Of a stretch of 64,000 bases of DNA, positions 7,387 through 16,784 are shown in pieces (position 1 is the stretch's first letter; the number at the start of each line of letters is the position of its first letter). The notes beneath the pieces are model-generated. The model searched no databases, had not been told where the DNA came from, and worked only from the letters and a program-made list of their open reading frames with translations. The position numbers and the translations under genes were made by a program. The stretch is from Actinomycetota bacterium (GTDB lineage Bacteria > Actinomycetota > Acidimicrobiia > Acidimicrobiales > Microtrichaceae). The stretch covers positions 50,266 to 114,265 of the forward strand of contig JADJBW010000011.1 in NCBI GenBank assembly GCA_016703525.1, written 5' to 3'.

Positions 7387-9663
7387 TCAGCCGGCCGCCC
7401 GAGCCCGGATGATGTTGAGCGCCGAGCCGGCGCGGAACCAACCGATGTGCTCCTCGCTCATCGTGTGGAGCGTTTCGAACTCGACCGTGGTGCCGTCGGG
7501 CTTGGTGGCGATGCAACGCACGGGGCGTCCCGGCGCCAGCTCCGCGAGCCCGGTGATCGAGATGCGGTCGTCCTCGCCGATGTGGTCGTAATCGCTCGGG
7601 TCGGCGAACGTGAGGGGCAGCACCCCTTGCTTCTTCAGGTTCGTCTCGTGGATCCGGGCGAAGCTGCGCACAAGAACCGCCTTGGCGCCACGGAAGCGGG
7701 GTTCCATGGCGTCGTGCTCGCGTGACGAGCCTTCGCCCCAGTTCTCGTCGCCCACGGCGATCCAGGGCTGGCCGGCCTCGTGGTAGTGCTTGGCGATCTC
7801 GGGGAAGGGCTTGCGCTCGCCGTCGAGCTGGTCCTTGCCCACGCCGGCCTCGTCGGTGAAGGCGTTGATGGCGCCGAGGAAGAGGTTGCCCGAGATGTTC
7901 TCGAGGTGGCCGCGGTACTTGAGCCACGGCCCCGCCATGGAGATGTGGTCGGTCGTGCACTTGCCTTTGGCCTTCAACAGGATCGGAAGGTCCGTGACGT
8001 CGTTTCCGTCCCACGCGGCGAACGGTTCCAGCAGCTGGAGCCGCTCGGAGGTGGGGGACACCCGTACCTCGATGCCGCTGCCGTCGGCCGGTGGGGCGAC
8101 GAAGGTGTTGTTGCCCGGCGTGAATCCGGTGGTCGGCAGCTCCTCGCCGACAGGGACCGACAGTCGGACCTGCTCGCCGGCGTCGTTGGTGAGCGCGTCG
8201 GTGAGCGGATCGAAGTCGAGCGTGCCGGCGAGCGCCAGCGCAACGACCGTTTCGGGTGACGTCACGAAGGCGAACGTGTTCGGCGAACCGTCGTTGCGCT
8301 TGGGGAAGTTGCGGTTGTAGCTGGTGACGATGCTGTTCGGTTCGGCGGTGTCGGCGTCGGGTCGCGACCACTGGCCGATGCACGGGCCGCACGCGTTCGC
8401 GAGCACGGTGGCGCCTGCCTCCTCGAACGTGGCGAGCAGGCCGTCGCGCTCGATCGTCGCCCGCACCTGCTCCGAGCCCGGCGTGATGAGCAGCGGCGAC
8501 TTGACGCGCAGCCCGTTCGCTGCGGCCTCGCGCAGGATCGACGCGGCGCGGGTGATGTCCTCGTACGACGAGTTCGTGCACGAGCCGACCAGGGCGGCGC
8601 TCACCTCGAGCGGCCAGCCGTTGCGGCGTGCCTCCGCGCCGAGCGCCGGGACCTCGCGGGCGAGATCGGGCGTGTGCGGGCCGTTGATGTGGGGACGCAG
8701 GTCGTCGAGGTTGATCTCGATGACCTGGTCGTAGAAGTCCGACGGGTTGGCGAACACCTCGTCGTCGGCGCGGAGGTTCGCTGCGGCTGCGTCGGCTGCG
8801 GCGGCGATCGCGTCACGGCCGGTGGAGCGGAGGTAGCGGCCCATCGCTGCGTCGTAGGCGAACACCGAGGTGGTGGCGCCGATCTCGGCGCCCATGTTGC
8901 AGATGGTGGCCTTGCCGGTGCAGCTGATCGATTCGGCGCCGGGGCCGAAGTACTCGACGATCGCGCCGGTGCCGCCCTCGACGGTGAGGATGTCGGCGAC
9001 TTCGAGGATGACGTCCTTCGGTGACGACCACCCCGACAGGGTGCCGGTGAGCTTCACGCCGATGAGCCGGGGCCAGCGCAGGTTGAACGGGAATCCCGTC
9101 ATCACGTCGACCGCGTCGGCGCCGCCGACCCCGATGGCGATCATGCCGAGTCCGCCGGCGTTGGGTGTGTGGCTGTCGGTGCCGACCATCATGCCGCCGG
9201 GGAAGGCGTACTGCTCCAGCACGACCTGGTGGATGATCCCCGAGCCTGGGCCCCAGAATCCGATGCCGTAGCGGGCCGAGACCGACGCGAGGAAGTCGTA
9301 CACCTCCTGGTTGCCCTGCTCGGCGGCGAGCAGGTCGGTCTTGGCGCCGACCTTCGCCTGGATGAGGTGGTCGCAGTGCACCGTGGACGGGACGGCCGCC
9401 TGGTCGAGCCCGGCGGTCATGAACTGCAGCAGCGCCATCTGCGCGGTGGCGTCCTGCATGGCGACGCGGTCGGGGCGGAGGTCGTTGTAGCTCACGCCGC
9501 GGTCGGGAAGGGCGGCATCGTCGGCATCGCGATGGCCGAGCAGGATCTTCTCGGCAAGGGTCAGCGGCCGGCCCAGGTCGCGCCGAGCAGCCTCGACCCG
9601 CTCGGCGAGTGCGGAGTACGCGGCCTCGACCAACTCGATGGGGGTGGTGGCGGAAACGGACAT
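7387..9663 (-). CDS. Aconitate hydratase, mitochondrial-size type
   Basis: 758-residue aconitase converting citrate to isocitrate through a [4Fe-4S] cluster. The cluster cysteines are recognisable in the GSCTNSSYED block and in ANACGPCIGQW; the swivel domain near the C-terminus carries GENWGEGSSREH. The length and the start of the protein resemble the mitochondrial ACO2-type enzyme rather than the roughly 900-residue AcnA usual in mycobacteria and streptomycetes. The ATG at 9663 has AGGAGG 6 bases upstream; an in-frame longer ATG exists but lacks this support. It is divergent from a GntR regulator. Confidence 0.95.
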   Translation of the reverse strand: MSVSATTPIELVEAAYSALAERVEAARRDLGRPLTLAEKILLGHRDADDAALPDRGVSYNDLRPDRVAMQDATAQMALLQFMTAGLDQAAVPSTVHCDHLIQAKVGAKTDLLAAEQGNQEVYDFLASVSARYGIGFWGPGSGIIHQVVLEQYAFPGGMMVGTDSHTPNAGGLGMIAIGVGGADAVDVMTGFPFNLRWPRLIGVKLTGTLSGWSSPKDVILEVADILTVEGGTGAIVEYFGPGAESISCTGKATICNMGAEIGATTSVFAYDAAMGRYLRSTGRDAIAAAADAAAANLRADDEVFANPSDFYDQVIEINLDDLRPHINGPHTPDLAREVPALGAEARRNGWPLEVSAALVGSCTNSSYEDITRAASILREAAANGLRVKSPLLITPGSEQVRATIERDGLLATFEEAGATVLANACGPCIGQWSRPDADTAEPNSIVTSYNRNFPKRNDGSPNTFAFVTSPETVVALALAGTLDFDPLTDALTNDAGEQVRLSVPVGEELPTTGFTPGNNTFVAPPADGSGIEVRVSPTSERLQLLEPFAAWDGNDVTDLPILLKAKGKCTTDHISMAGPWLKYRGHLENISGNLFLGAINAFTDEAGVGKDQLDGERKPFPEIAKHYHEAGQPWIAVGDENWGEGSSREHDAMEPRFRGAKAVLVRSFARIHETNLKKQGVLPLTFADPSDYDHIGEDDRISITGLAELAPGRPVRCIATKPDGTTVEFETLHTMSEEHIGWFRAGSALNIIRARAAG

Positions 9664-9770
9664 GTCGAACCTCCTGGGCGGAATCATTGCGGACGCAGCG
9701 CCTGCGATGCCGAATCGGTGGGCCGTCGGGCGGCTCCACTCTCGATCGCGGCACTTCGTTGCGTACAGGT

Positions 9771-9799
9771 AGGATACAAGTTCGACAGCAGAAATACAA
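9771..9799 (-). promoter_or_regulatory. Predicted aconitase promoter
   Basis: Minus-strand TTGTAT (9799-9794), 17-bp spacer, TATCCT (9776-9771). Transcription would begin near 9764, giving a leader of about 100 nt. Both hexamers lie inside or beside the ATACAAGTT direct repeats. Confidence 0.5.
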
Positions 9800-9802
9800 G
9801 TT
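9774..9802. promoter_or_regulatory. Direct repeats, probable GntR operator
   Basis: ATACAAGTT occurs at 9774-9782 and 9794-9802, exactly 20 bp apart, so both copies face the same side of the helix. A partial third copy (ACAAGT) is at 9807-9812. The repeats overlap the predicted aconitase promoter and lie just upstream of the GntR start. Confidence 0.5.
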
Positions 9803-9826
9803 GCAGACAAGTGGATGGAGGTGCCG

Positions 9827-10565
9827 GTGACGGCGCGAGTGATCCGATACCGCCAGATCGCCGACGAACTCCGGTCGCGGATCGTCGCTGGCGAATTCGC
9901 CGCCGGCGCCGTGCTCCCGTCCGAGGCGGCGCTCTCCGACCAATACGGGGCGAGCCGCGTCACGATCCGCCGCGCGCTCGACGCGCTGCGAGCGGAGGGG
10001 ATCGCGGACGCCCGTCAGGGGTTCGGCTGGTACGTCGCCGCAGACCCGCTGCGGCAGGAGCTCGGTGCGCTCGGCACCATCGAAGGCGCAGCTGCGCCAT
10101 GCCGGCCTGCGCTCGGAACGCAGGATCCTGTCGTTCGGCTTCATCGCTGCGCCCGACGACATCGCGGCGATCCTCGGCGAGCGCAGCGTGCTGGAGGTGG
10201 ATCGGCTCAACCTCGCCGACGGGCAACCGTTCGCGCTGGTGACGGTGTGGTGCCCTGAATCCCTCGGCGCCAACCTCTCGCGGGCCGACGTCGAGCGGTC
10301 GAGCTTTCTCGAACAGCTGCCGATCGTGATCGGGGGAGCGACCCAGTCGATCGGTGCCGAGGTCGCGGGCGCGGAGGTGGCGCACTCGCTCGACGTGCCC
10401 GTCGGCTCGCCGCTCCTGGTGGCTCGGCGCATCACCCGCTCGGCCGACGGAACGCCGGTGCTCGTGAGTCGTCACGTGTTCGCCGCACACCGAACCGAGT
10501 TCGTGGTGGACCTGCCGGCGGCCGACGACACGCTCGGCCCGTCGGGCCTCCGCCTCGTCGACTGA
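9827..10565 (+). CDS. GntR/HutC-family regulator, frameshifted
   Basis: Two-domain repressor. The N-terminal winged helix (RYRQIADELRSRIVAGEF, then LPSEAALSDQYGASRVTIRRAL) covers residues 5-70 and a UTRA ligand-binding domain follows. The frame breaks near 10082-10088: one extra G in the GAAGGCG stretch changes the expected GTIEAQLRHAGL into an out-of-frame tail, and the second frame continues the UTRA domain cleanly to 10565. GTG at 9827 has GGAGG 5 bases upstream. Divergent to aconitase with shared operator-like repeats, so control of aconitase is likely; ligand unknown. The indel may be a sequencing error. Confidence 0.8.
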
Positions 10566-10578
10566 TCGCCGCAGCGCG

Positions 10579-10800
10579 TCAGAAGCCGTTGGACACGCTG
10601 GAGTAGTTGCGCGACATGGTGTTGCCGAGCGCCCGGATTGCAGCGATGCACCCGACGACGATCAGGACCAACAGCATGGCGTGCTCGACCAGGTGTGAGC
10701 CCCGCTCGTCGCGCCCGGTTCGGGTGGGCCCCGGTGCGATGAACGCGCCCGCGAGAACGAGGGTCGCCGCGATCGCGGCGGTGACTGCGCGCTGCCTCAT
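10579..10800 (-). CDS. Flp-type pilin-like small membrane protein
   Basis: 73 residues: a hydrophobic N-terminal segment (residues 5-23), a polar stretch, then GSHLVEHAMLLVLIVVGCIA, which resembles the Flp pilin core in which a Gly and a Glu precede a long hydrophobic helix. A Flp/Tad pilin would be processed by a prepilin peptidase at such a Gly and built into a thin pilus. The extra hydrophobic N-terminal segment is unusual for Flp. No Tad genes (tadA, tadB, tadC, tadV) are in the window. It follows the two-component pair with a 55-bp gap on the same strand. Confidence 0.6.
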   Translation of the reverse strand: MRQRAVTAAIAATLVLAGAFIAPGPTRTGRDERGSHLVEHAMLLVLIVVGCIAAIRALGNTMSRNYSSVSNGF

Positions 10801-10855
10801 TCCCTCGGTATCGACGCGCCGGCGCGTCGACTGAAGGAGTTGAGCAGGATTGCCG

Positions 10856-11502
10856 TCAGTCCAGGTGCACGATGCCCATTCGCACCGCCTGGAGCACGGC
10901 CTGTGTGCGGTCCCGCGCGTCGAGCTTCTGGTAGATCGACGCCAGGTGGTTCTTGACCGTCTTCTGCGAGATGTAGAGCCGCTCGGCGACCTCGGGGGTG
11001 GAGCATCCGTCGGCGATGAGCTGCAGGACCTCCTCTTCGCGCTTGGTGACCATGCGCTCCTCGTCGTTGCGGGCGCGCTCGTCGAGTCGACGAACTTCCT
11101 CCAGCATCGACTTCGCCAGCTGCGGCGACAGAACGGTCTCGCCCCCGGCCGCCATGCGCACCGCGTCGGCGATCTCCTCGTCGAGCAGTCCTTCACGAGA
11201 TAGCCGCTCGCTCCGGCGCGGATCGCGTTGGCGAGCACCTCCTTGTCGGCGTGCATCGTCAGCATCACGACCTTGGAGTCGGTGCCGAGCGCCTTCACTT
11301 GGCGACACGCTTCGACGCCGTCGCAGTTCGGCATCGACACGTCCATCAGGATGACGTCGGGCGACAGCTCCTCGGCGAGGCGCACGGCCTGAACGCCGTC
11401 CTGGGCTTCGGCCACCACGTCGAAGCCCTCCTCGGACATCGAGCGTCGAAGCCCTTCGCGCAACATGCAGTGGTCGTCCGCAAGCATCAGTCGGATGGTC
11501 AT
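10856..11502 (-). CDS. NarL/FixJ-type response regulator, frameshifted
   Basis: Receiver domain (LADDHCMLREGL, phosphorylatable Asp in LMDVSMPN, Lys in YLVKD) followed by a LuxR-type helix-turn-helix (KREEEVLQLIADGCSTPEVA, then ERLYISQKTVKNHLASIYQK). The frame breaks around 11185-11192 between the two domains: one base appears to be missing after VKD, and adding it gives VKDxLDEEIADAVRMAAGGE. The start at 11502 has GGAGGA 8 bases upstream and overlaps the kinase stop as ATGA. Corrected length about 215 residues, normal for the family. Confidence 0.85.
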
Positions 11503-13352
11503 CGTCGGGCTCCTCCGTTGAGGGGGTCTGGAGAGGGTCGGGCCGGCCTGGCCGGGTCGAGCATGCAGGTGACCGAGGTGCCGTGGCCGGGGGTGCTGCG
11601 CACGTCGAGCGCCGCGCCGATCGAGGACGCGCGTTCGCGCATGCCGAGCATCCCGTAGCTGTCGAGGCGGCCGGATCTCCCGGCCTCGAACCCGACGCCG
11701 TCATCGGCCACCGTGATCGTCGCCCGCTCGCCGTCGCACTCCCACGTGATGTCGACGTTGCGCGCCCGAGCGTGACGCTCGATGTTCGTGATCGCCTCCT
11801 GGGCGATGCGCCACATCTCACGCTCCTGGAGCAGGGGCAGACGGCTGCCGTGTTCGGCGTTGATGGTGAAGTGCAGCGCGGTGCGGTCCGACACCCGGTC
11901 GGCGTAGCGGCCGAGGATCTCGGCGAGCGACGAGTCCTCCGACACGTCGGTGCGCAGGTCGTACAAGGTGTCGCGCACCTCGCGGATCACGCCGCGGACG
12001 TCGTCGCGCAGGTGATCGAGGGCGGGGCCGAGATCGTCGCCTTCTCCGTGGCGGGTGATGATTCGGTCGAGCTCGAACGCGAGGTAGGCGAGCGACTGCC
12101 CGATGCGATCGTGGAGGTCTCGGGCGATGCGCGTGCGTTCCTCGTCCGCGCCCACCGTGCGCAGGCGGGCGAACCAACGGGCGTTGTCGAGGGCCAGCGC
12201 GAGGGGAGGGACGAAGCCGGCGAGCAGGTCGGCGTCGCGGCGTTGGAAGCCGCCGGCCGAGCGGGCCTCGACGGCGATCAACCCCATGACCGCACCCCGT
12301 GCGCTCAGTGTTGCGTACATGCCCGAGCGGGCGCGACTGTCGAACCCGGCGTCGGGCCCTTCGAGTTCGCGTCGATGCTCGACGGTGCCGCTCAGGATTG
12401 CTTCCTGGAGCCCGTGCGGCAGGTCGTCGGTGGGAATGCGCACTGGCACGTGACATCCCTCGTTACGCACCACCTGCCAGGCGCCGTCGGTGTCGTCGAG
12501 CAGCAGGACGGCGACCGAGTCGAAGTCCACGAGTCCGCGGAGCCGGTTCACCGTGGAGTCCAACACGTCGGACATGTCGAGCGAGGCCGGAAGGGTCTGA
12601 GCCACTCGATGCAACGAGAACAAGAGCGCGTTGGCGTCGGCCAGGCGGCCGAGCCGATCGAGGGCCAGCACGCGTTCGCGTTCGGCCTCGCCCGAGAGCC
12701 GCCGGCCCTGGCCTGCGACGGCGGCGACCAGCAGGATGAGCCCGCTCCAGGTCATCGCCTCGCGCAGCGACGACGGCGTGCGGCCTGCGACCACCAACGA
12801 GGCGGCCGACACCGAGAGCGCGCACGTCGTGGCGACGCGCATGGCGAATGCGAATCCACGCGCGAACCCGGCCACCACGACTGCGTTGATCAGCGTGAAC
12901 GCGAGCGGCGACGCCCAGAATCCGGTCATCGACACCAGGCACACGTGCAGCGCAACGTCGCCCATCACGCGCAGCAGGCTGGCGGTGTCGTTGTTGTAGA
13001 TGATCGGTCGGAATGCCCGCAGGGTGGCGTAGACGACAGCGGCGATCGCGGCGCCGATCACCATCGGGTCGCCGTCGATGACGTCGCTGCCCGCGAGGAG
13101 TAGAGAAATCGCCACCGTCGCGAGTCGGGTCGCGGTGATGAGTGGGCTGAACTGGGCGACTCGATCCGTCGAGGCATGCGCGTGGGCGGTCGCGATGGGC
13201 GAGGGCCCGGGTGCGCGGCCCTGGTCGATCACCCGCCAGCGGCTGTACGCCGGCGCCGCGCCACCTGCCGGACCGAGCCCGATCTCAGTGGATGCCGGGG
13301 CGGCGGGATCCGCGGCGCCCTGTGCACGCTGATTTGGGGTTACTGTCGCCAC
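11499..13352 (-). CDS. Membrane sensor histidine kinase, HisKA_3 type
   Basis: 617 residues. Several hydrophobic segments occupy about residues 30-180, a GAF domain about 215-365, the HisKA_3 dimerisation helix with the phospho-acceptor (RIARDLHDRIGQSLAYLAFE) about 390-410, and a HATPase domain with DDGVGFE and GMLGMRERA about 540-575. It phosphorylates the response regulator encoded immediately downstream (4-bp overlap). The GTG at 13352 (VATVTPNQ) is the preferred start because the upstream frame is composition-biased and unlike protein; a GGGAGA lies 9 bases before it. Signal unknown; the pilin next to the pair hints at surface or attachment control. Confidence 0.88.
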   Translation of the reverse strand: MATVTPNQRAQGAADPAAPASTEIGLGPAGGAAPAYSRWRVIDQGRAPGPSPIATAHAHASTDRVAQFSPLITATRLATVAISLLLAGSDVIDGDPMVIGAAIAAVVYATLRAFRPIIYNNDTASLLRVMGDVALHVCLVSMTGFWASPLAFTLINAVVVAGFARGFAFAMRVATTCALSVSAASLVVAGRTPSSLREAMTWSGLILLVAAVAGQGRRLSGEAERERVLALDRLGRLADANALLFSLHRVAQTLPASLDMSDVLDSTVNRLRGLVDFDSVAVLLLDDTDGAWQVVRNEGCHVPVRIPTDDLPHGLQEAILSGTVEHRRELEGPDAGFDSRARSGMYATLSARGAVMGLIAVEARSAGGFQRRDADLLAGFVPPLALALDNARWFARLRTVGADEERTRIARDLHDRIGQSLAYLAFELDRIITRHGEGDDLGPALDHLRDDVRGVIREVRDTLYDLRTDVSEDSSLAEILGRYADRVSDRTALHFTINAEHGSRLPLLQEREMWRIAQEAITNIERHARARNVDITWECDGERATITVADDGVGFEAGRSGRLDSYGMLGMRERASSIGAALDVRSTPGHGTSVTCMLDPARPARPSPDPLNGGARR

Positions 13353-13498
13353 GCCTGCGCGTCTCCCGCTCGATCGAGCCCACCTTGCTCGTTTATTGAT
13401 CGGCAGAACGCGGGCATTCCCTAACCCTTTTGCCCGGCAAGCTGGGCCGAACGGCCCGCGGCTTGGCCGACGGGTCGAGCGTCCGGCGCGTCGGCGGC

Positions 13499-15238
13499 CT
13501 ACATCAAGCCGAGTTCGGCGAGCCCCGCGGCCTGGCCGAGGTCGCCGTCGACCACGAGCTGCTGCGTGGTGAACGCCTCGGCGCCCGAGAGTTCGCCGTT
13601 GGCGATCCGCACGTAATCTCCGGCGCTGGCCCGGATGGTCGCCGCGGCGCGCGGTTCGGCGTCGCAGCGTTCGACCGAGAGCGACCCGTCCGCGACGATC
13701 ACGTGCCAGATTCCGCCGCCCTCGCCGGTGAGCGCGAAGCACACGTCGACCGTTGCGTCCCCGGCCGTCGACGGATCGAACCGCGAACCCATAGCGTCGA
13801 AGATCGCCGACGCCGACTCGTGGCGCGGCCCGGTGCGCTCCGATCGCCTCCGCTCAGCGGGCAACAGCTCGGCTTCCATCGATTCGATCGAGCCGACCAG
13901 GATGTCGACCATCTCGTCGACGCACGCTCGGTCGATCGACAGGGGCGGTGCGAGGCCGACGACCTCGATGCCCATCGCCCGGCAGTAGAGCCCGCGGTCC
14001 CACGCCGTGTGCTCGACCATCGTGCACGCCGAGTGCGGCATCGAGAACCCGCGTTTCGTCGAGCGGTCGGCCACGAGTTCGATGCCGGCCATCAACCCGA
14101 GCCCACGGATCTCGCCGACCGACTCGTGGTCGCCCAGGCGGGCCCGCAGTCGCTCCTGCAGGTAGGCGCCGACCTCGTTCGCCTGTGTGACGAGGCCGTC
14201 GGCGCGGATGATGTCGAGGTTCGCCATGGCCGCAGCACACGCGGCGGGATGACCGGAATAGGTGAAGCCGTGGCTGACGGGCACGTGCTTGGGCAGGCGC
14301 TCCGCAATCGTGTTCCACACGTGGTCGGCGACGACCGACGCCCCGAGCGGCTGGTAGCCGCTCGTCAGACCCTTCGCGAGCGTGACGATGTCCGGCCGGA
14401 AGCCGCCCCACTGCTGGTGCCCGAACATGGTGCCGGTGCGGCCGAAGCCCGTGACCACCTCGTCGGCGATGAGCAAGATGTCGTGGCGATCGCAGATCTC
14501 GCGGATGCGCGCGAAGTAGCCGTCGGGCGGCGGGATGATGCCTCCCGCCCCGATCACGGGCTCGGCGATGAATGCGCCGATCTTCTCGGCGCCGACCTGG
14601 CTGACCAGGTCCTCGAGGGTGTCGGCGCAGGCGAGGCCGCACGTCGAGGGCTCAAGCCCGAGCTCGCACTTGTAGCAGTACGGCGCGGCCACATGGCGGA
14701 ATCCCGGCGCGTTCGGCCCGAAGTTCCACTGCATCGGCAGGATCCCCGTCGCCGTCATGGTGGCGATGGTGAGGCCGTGGTAGCCGTGGTGGCGCGACAC
14801 GATCGTGACCGGCCGTTCCTCGCCGCGAAGGGCCCAGTAGAGCCGGACCAGCTTGAAGTTGGTCTCGTTGGCCTCGGAGCCGCCCGAGCTGAACATGACG
14901 TGGTTGAGCCCGTGCGACGGATCGAACATGGCGGCAAGGCGCTCGGCCAGCTCGATCGCGCGCGGGTGGGACTGGCCGTGGAACGTGGTGAAGTAGTCGA
15001 GTTCGTGCAGCTGCGCTGCGACCGCGTCGATGATCTCCGTGCGGCCGTGGCCGACCGCCACGCACCACAGCCCAGCGAACCCGTCGATGATCTTGTGGCC
15101 CCGATCGTCGGTCACGTGCCAACCCTCGGCCGAGACCACGATGCGCGGGCCATGCTCCGCCATCTCCCGCGGCTCGGTGACGGGATGGATGAGATGCGCC
15201 GCGTCGCGCGCGGCGAGTGTTGCGGGTATATCCGGCAT
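13499..15238 (-). CDS. Class III aminotransferase fused to SCP2 sterol-carrier domain
   Basis: 579 residues. Residues 1 to about 455 are a class III PLP-dependent aminotransferase (omega-transaminase type): GGSEANETNFKLVR, the SRHHGYHG segment, the Asp in LLIADEVVTGFGRTG and the Schiff-base Lys in TLAKGLTSGYQPLGA. Residues about 470-579 match an SCP2-like lipid-binding domain (FDPSTAGDATVDVCFALTGE, then FTTQQLVVDGDLGQAAGLAE). The fusion suggests a hydrophobic amine or keto substrate is held by the second domain. The next gene on the same strand upstream is an aldehyde dehydrogenase, so together they could take a diamine or amino-alcohol through aldehyde to acid. Confidence 0.9.
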   Translation of the reverse strand: MPDIPATLAARDAAHLIHPVTEPREMAEHGPRIVVSAEGWHVTDDRGHKIIDGFAGLWCVAVGHGRTEIIDAVAAQLHELDYFTTFHGQSHPRAIELAERLAAMFDPSHGLNHVMFSSGGSEANETNFKLVRLYWALRGEERPVTIVSRHHGYHGLTIATMTATGILPMQWNFGPNAPGFRHVAAPYCYKCELGLEPSTCGLACADTLEDLVSQVGAEKIGAFIAEPVIGAGGIIPPPDGYFARIREICDRHDILLIADEVVTGFGRTGTMFGHQQWGGFRPDIVTLAKGLTSGYQPLGASVVADHVWNTIAERLPKHVPVSHGFTYSGHPAACAAAMANLDIIRADGLVTQANEVGAYLQERLRARLGDHESVGEIRGLGLMAGIELVADRSTKRGFSMPHSACTMVEHTAWDRGLYCRAMGIEVVGLAPPLSIDRACVDEMVDILVGSIESMEAELLPAERRRSERTGPRHESASAIFDAMGSRFDPSTAGDATVDVCFALTGEGGGIWHVIVADGSLSVERCDAEPRAAATIRASAGDYVRIANGELSGAEAFTTQQLVVDGDLGQAAGLAELGLM

Positions 15239-15343
15239 CGGTCAGTCCCCCTGGGATGCGCGGGCGATCCAAGCGTCGGATCACGTTTGCGCGGCACCGT
15301 AGCGGGCCACACGGAGGACCGAAAGCGCGTCGGGACGCGGGCG

Positions 15344-16768
15344 CTACTCCATGCCGACCAACGCCATGACCTCGAGGTACTCCTCGATGCCCTCGCGGCC
15401 CCATTCGCGGCCGTTGCCCGATCGCTTGAAGCCACCGAAGGGTGCCCCGAAGTCGGGCCCGACGCCGTTGAGGCTCACCTGCCCGGCGCGCAGGCGCAGG
15501 CCGACCGCTGCAGCGTGCGCCGGATCGTCGGACTGCACGTACGCGGCGAGGCCGTAGTCGGTGTCGTTCGCGATGGAGACCGCCTCATCCTCGGTGGTGT
15601 ACGGGAGAATCGTGAGCACGGGGCCGAAGACCTCCTCGCGTGCGATGCGCATCGCGTTGTTCACGCCGCCGAACACGGTGGGGCGTACATACCAGCCGGT
15701 GTCGAGCCCGTCGGGCCGTCCGGGGCCGCCGCACACCAGCGCAGCGCCCTCGTCGATACCCGAGCGGATCAAGTCCTGCACTCGCTGCCACTGTCGGCCG
15801 TTCGCGACCGGCCCGGTGGTGGTGGCCCCGTCGGTCGGGTCGCCGACGACGAGCCCGGCGGCGGCGTTCGCCGCCAGTTCGCATGCCTCGTCGTGACGGT
15901 CGGCAGGAACGAGCATGCGTGTCGGGGCGTTGCAGGACTGCCCCGAGTTGGTCATGACGGACCGGACGCCCCGGGTCACGGCCGCGGCGAGGTCGGCGTC
16001 GGGGAGCACGATGTTGGGGGACTTGCCGCCGAGTTCCTGGCTGACCCGCTTGATCGTGTCGGCCGCAGCGCGTGCGACGGCGGCGCCTGCCGCGGTGGAG
16101 CCGGTGAAGGACACCATGTCGAGCCCCGGATGCGACGAGATCGCCGCGCCGACCGTGGGGCCGTCGCCCATCACCATGTTGAACACGCCCGCCGGCACGC
16201 CGGCCGCCTCCAGGATCTCGGCCTGGATGATGGCGCTGAAGGGGGTGAATTCCGACGGCTTCAAGACCATCGTGCACCCCGCGGCGAGCGCCGGCGCCAC
16301 CTTGCACATGACCTGGTTCGTCGACCAGTTCCACGGCGTGATCAGCCCACAGACACCAACGGGTACGTGGCGAATCAGCGTGGTGCCGCGGCGTTCGTCG
16401 AACTCGAAGTCGCGCATCGCTGCGAGCGTGGTGTGCAGATGGGCGAGTCCGGCGGTCGCCTGGGCCGCCTTCGACAGCCGTGCCGGAGCGCCCATCTCCT
16501 CGGTGATCGTGGCGGCGAGTTCGTCGACCCGCTGCTCGTAGGCGGCGATGATCGACTCCAGCAGATCGGCGCGCTCATCGGAGGTGGTGGACGACCATGC
16601 CTCGAACGCCGCCCGGGCGGCAGCGACGGCCCGGTCGACGTCGCTCGACCCGCCGAGTGCGATGCGCCCGAACGGGGTTTCGGTCGCCGGGTTGATCACG
16701 TCGATGACGTTCGGCTCGTCGGGGTTCTGCCAGGTTCCGTCGATGAAGCAGCTCAAGTGGTCGCGCAT
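15344..16768 (-). CDS. Aldehyde dehydrogenase
   Basis: 474-residue NAD(P)-dependent aldehyde dehydrogenase. Markers: TPWNWSTNQVMCKVAPALA, the NAD loop FTGSTAAGAAVARAA, the general-base Glu in ELGGKSPNI and the catalytic Cys in SGQSCNAPTRM. It ends in the usual GGFKRSGNGREWG. The start is set at the ATG 16768 (MRDHLSCFIDG); the longer in-frame opening upstream is a translation of the palindromic repeat array and is not protein. It lies 105 bp upstream of the aminotransferase-SCP2 gene on the same strand, likely one unit. Confidence 0.92.
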   Translation of the reverse strand: MRDHLSCFIDGTWQNPDEPNVIDVINPATETPFGRIALGGSSDVDRAVAAARAAFEAWSSTTSDERADLLESIIAAYEQRVDELAATITEEMGAPARLSKAAQATAGLAHLHTTLAAMRDFEFDERRGTTLIRHVPVGVCGLITPWNWSTNQVMCKVAPALAAGCTMVLKPSEFTPFSAIIQAEILEAAGVPAGVFNMVMGDGPTVGAAISSHPGLDMVSFTGSTAAGAAVARAAADTIKRVSQELGGKSPNIVLPDADLAAAVTRGVRSVMTNSGQSCNAPTRMLVPADRHDEACELAANAAAGLVVGDPTDGATTTGPVANGRQWQRVQDLIRSGIDEGAALVCGGPGRPDGLDTGWYVRPTVFGGVNNAMRIAREEVFGPVLTILPYTTEDEAVSIANDTDYGLAAYVQSDDPAHAAAVGLRLRAGQVSLNGVGPDFGAPFGGFKRSGNGREWGREGIEEYLEVMALVGME

Positions 16769-16784
16769 CGGCCCAGTCTGCTGC

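Noticed and set aside
10082..10090. Programmed frameshift in the GntR gene
   Set aside because: No slippery heptamer or downstream structure stands out, and similar one-base breaks occur all over the window.
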